Assembly (NCBI GenBank): GCA_030727625.1
Contig: JANRBI010000276.1
Location: 4,789 to 42,504, forward strand
Source of the DNA: Salibacteraceae bacterium
GTDB lineage: Bacteria; Bacteroidota; Bacteroidia; Flavobacteriales_G; Salibacteraceae
Reading direction: 5' to 3'
DNA: 37,716 bases
The translations under genes were made by a program, and so were the position numbers. Positions within the stretch are counted from its first letter, which is position 1. Every line of letters begins with the position of its first letter. Shown here piece by piece: positions 35,760 through 37,716 of this stretch. The notes under the pieces were generated by a model. The model ran no database searches. It was not told where the DNA came from and saw only the letters and a list, made by a program, of their open reading frames with translations.

Positions 35760-36824
35760 CTAGTTAGGATTTTGATAAGCAGGATTAGTGAGAATTGTGC
35801 TATCCGTCATCGTCAATAAAAATGCCTTTAACGCAGCTTTTTGATCTGGTTTAAGTCCTAAACCTCCTTGATGGGCTTTTTTCATAAGCACATCTACTGT
35901 TTGATTTACTTGTACACTATCACTATAAAAATCAATCACTTGATCGATGGTTTCAAACCTGCCATCGTGCATGTAAGGCGCTGTGAAAATCAAGTTTCTT
36001 AAAGTTGGTGTTTTAAAGCGGCCAAAATCATCTGGATTATCGGTCACTTCAAAAAGTCCAGGTTTCAAATCAGCATCATTATCCAAGCCATTATTGTGAA
36101 AGCCATTATCGGTCACCAAGCCATTGTCCATGTGGCAATGAAAACAATCGCCCATTTCTGTATTGAAAATGGTGTAACCATATTCTTCTTCTAAAGTAAA
36201 GGCTTGCTCACCGCGCTTAAAACGATCGTATTTACTGTTGCTTGAAATCAAAGTCATTTCAAACTGAACCAAAGCTTTAGCCACTAAAATAGAATCGATT
36301 TGAAACGTTCCAAAAGCTAGGTTGAACAGAAATGGATAATCAGAATCTTCTTGTAACCTGGCTACCGCTTCTGGCCAAGATAAATCCATTTCAAGAGGAT
36401 TCACAACAGGTTTCAGCGCTTGTTCTTCTCTAGATTTTGCTCTTCCATTCCAGAAAAACTCGTTCATCCAAGCCATATTAAAAAGCGGCATAGAATGAAA
36501 CTTTGTGTTTTCGCCATTGGTTCCAACACTCAGCTTTCTGTTGTCACTAAAACTCATAGACTGCAAGTGGCAACTACCGCAAGAAACATTGTTGTTCTTG
36601 GATAGAATGGGATCGAAAAACAGCTTACGACCTAAAGCAACACCTTCCTCAGTAAGCGGATTATCTTTAGAGGGAACCACCTTAGGAAAACCTTCTGGAA
36701 CAGTGATATTTATTTGCGAAACACCAACATTATTGATCAAATCACCTTGATAATCGCTGCATTTAATCAATAATCCACATATCAGGATTAGACCAGTTGT
36801 TACACCAAACTTTAACCTATTCAT
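35760..36824 (-). CDS. Di-haem cytochrome c peroxidase (CcpA/MauG family), probable lipoprotein
   Basis: Two CxxCH motifs (CGSCH, CFHCH), MPLFNMAWMNEFFWNGRAKSREEQALKPVVNPLEMDLSW, LRNLIFTAPYMHDGRFETIDQVIDFY. N-terminal LILICGLLIKC. Confidence 0.92.
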   Translation of the reverse strand: MNRLKFGVTTGLILICGLLIKCSDYQGDLINNVGVSQINITVPEGFPKVVPSKDNPLTEEGVALGRKLFFDPILSKNNNVSCGSCHLQSMSFSDNRKLSVGTNGENTKFHSMPLFNMAWMNEFFWNGRAKSREEQALKPVVNPLEMDLSWPEAVARLQEDSDYPFLFNLAFGTFQIDSILVAKALVQFEMTLISSNSKYDRFKRGEQAFTLEEEYGYTIFNTEMGDCFHCHMDNGLVTDNGFHNNGLDNDADLKPGLFEVTDNPDDFGRFKTPTLRNLIFTAPYMHDGRFETIDQVIDFYSDSVQVNQTVDVLMKKAHQGGLGLKPDQKAALKAFLLTMTDSTILTNPAYQNPN

Positions 36825-37716
36825 TTGATTTCACAATTTTCAACCAATCGTCTCCTGACGCTGACTTAATCTTTATAAAATAAACTCCAGACTCAAAACT
36901 TGTTGCGTCAAGCGCGAAATGGTAACCAGCCAATTTGTGGTAAGCAACAAGTCTGCTATTCACATCATAAACCGAAAGCTCAGTGAGTTTTTGGTTAGAT
37001 CGAATATTAAAAACAGAAGACGATGGATTTGGAAAAACTCCAACGTTAAGCTCATTTACAATTTCGTTTACACTAGACGGAATTCCTAGATAAACACTGT
37101 CTTGGTAAGCACAACCATTGGCATCAGTAATGATAAAAGAGTAAAGGCCTGAACCAAGATCTGTTCTTTCAAATGCATTGGAACCATCAGACCATACAAT
37201 AGAATAAGGACTAGTTCCGCCCACAGGCGAAATTTGAAAGCTTCCGTTGCTACCTGTATCGGGAACTGGAATTTGGGAAGTTACTACGGTCCCTAATAAT
37301 GGTGGATTTTGCAAATCAATTTCAAGAAGCGTAGCACAACCCGAAGCCGAATCAGTAGCTGTAATAAAATAATTACCCGCAGCTAGATCAAATCTTGAGT
37401 TATCTGTATTACCATCTTGCCAATAATAATCTGAGCTTCCTGAAAGAACAATGCTGCCATTGTTCTCGTCAAAACAAGAAATCACACCAATTTGTGAGGT
37501 AACTACTGGGCCGCCCAATTCAGAAACAGTAAAAGTCAAAATCACTTGTTCTTGATTTTGAGTAGCCGTAACAGTGTACACACCAGCACACAAACCATTT
37601 ATATTTTGGCTTGTATCTCCGGTTGACCAAACATATTCCACGCCACTTGGCATGCCGTAAGTTGTTAGGTCAATTGCGCCATTGCAGGTATCGCATGTGG
37701 CAATCGTTGCCTCGCC
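36817..37716 (-). CDS. SprB-repeat-like secreted protein with T9SS type A sorting domain (N-terminus beyond window end)
   Basis: Frame stays open to nt 37716 (GEATIATCDTCNGAIDLTTYGMPSGVEYVWSTGDTSQNINGLCAGVYTVTA...). C-terminal VGVFPNPSSSVFNIRSNQKLTELSVYDVNSRLVAY...ESGVYFIKI. Confidence 0.85.
   Translation of the reverse strand, partial: GEATIATCDTCNGAIDLTTYGMPSGVEYVWSTGDTSQNINGLCAGVYTVTATQNQEQVILTFTVSELGGPVVTSQIGVISCFDENNGSIVLSGSSDYYWQDGNTDNSRFDLAAGNYFITATDSASGCATLLEIDLQNPPLLGTVVTSQIPVPDTGSNGSFQISPVGGTSPYSIVWSDGSNAFERTDLGSGLYSFIITDANGCAYQDSVYLGIPSSVNEIVNELNVGVFPNPSSSVFNIRSNQKLTELSVYDVNSRLVAYHKLAGYHFALDATSFESGVYFIKIKSASGDDWLKIVKSNE

Noticed and set aside
1-37716. Search for mobile elements, toxin-antitoxin, restriction or other defence genes
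   Set aside because: No transposase, integrase, nuclease, TA-sized gene pairs or terminal inverted repeats recognised; the region reads as housekeeping plus envelope/glycan functions.

Overview
The window looks like a Bacteroidota (Flavobacteriia/Cytophagia-like) chromosome segment, judged from the gene families, the type IX secretion (T9SS) sorting domains and the TAnnTTTG promoter-like elements. No tRNA, rRNA, CRISPR array, transposase or prophage gene was recognised. Left to right it contains: (1) the 3' end of carB and a DUF4834 gene. (2) A surface-glycan block (~0.9-15.0 kb): SAM methyltransferase, YfhO-like membrane protein, glycosyltransferase, formyltransferase, PIG-L deacetylase, sulfotransferase, flippase, second glycosyltransferase, FkbM methyltransferase, and an abutting pair of PLP enzymes (fold type I plus fold type III decarboxylase-like). 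(3) A housekeeping/envelope block: nadC, DUF4783, rlmH, galE, a polytopic membrane protein, rdgB, ddl, an NAD-dependent epimerase, a PASTA protein, a T9SS cargo protein and an RluD-type pseudouridine synthase. (4) A T9SS adhesin operon: a ~1840-aa PKD-repeat protein with a type B C-terminal domain, a TPR/PD40 protein and a PorP/SprF protein. (5) A lipoamide-dehydrogenase-like flavoprotein without the redox-active cysteines, a di-haem cytochrome c peroxidase and a 5'-truncated SprB-repeat T9SS protein. Best leads: the PLP enzyme pair behind a dyad that overlaps a promoter-like element, the overlapping deacetylase/formyltransferase pair, the (BA)x3 higher-order PKD repeat with periodic cysteine pairs, and the cysteine-less Lpd-like enzyme. 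All family calls come from reading motifs by eye; no database search was run.
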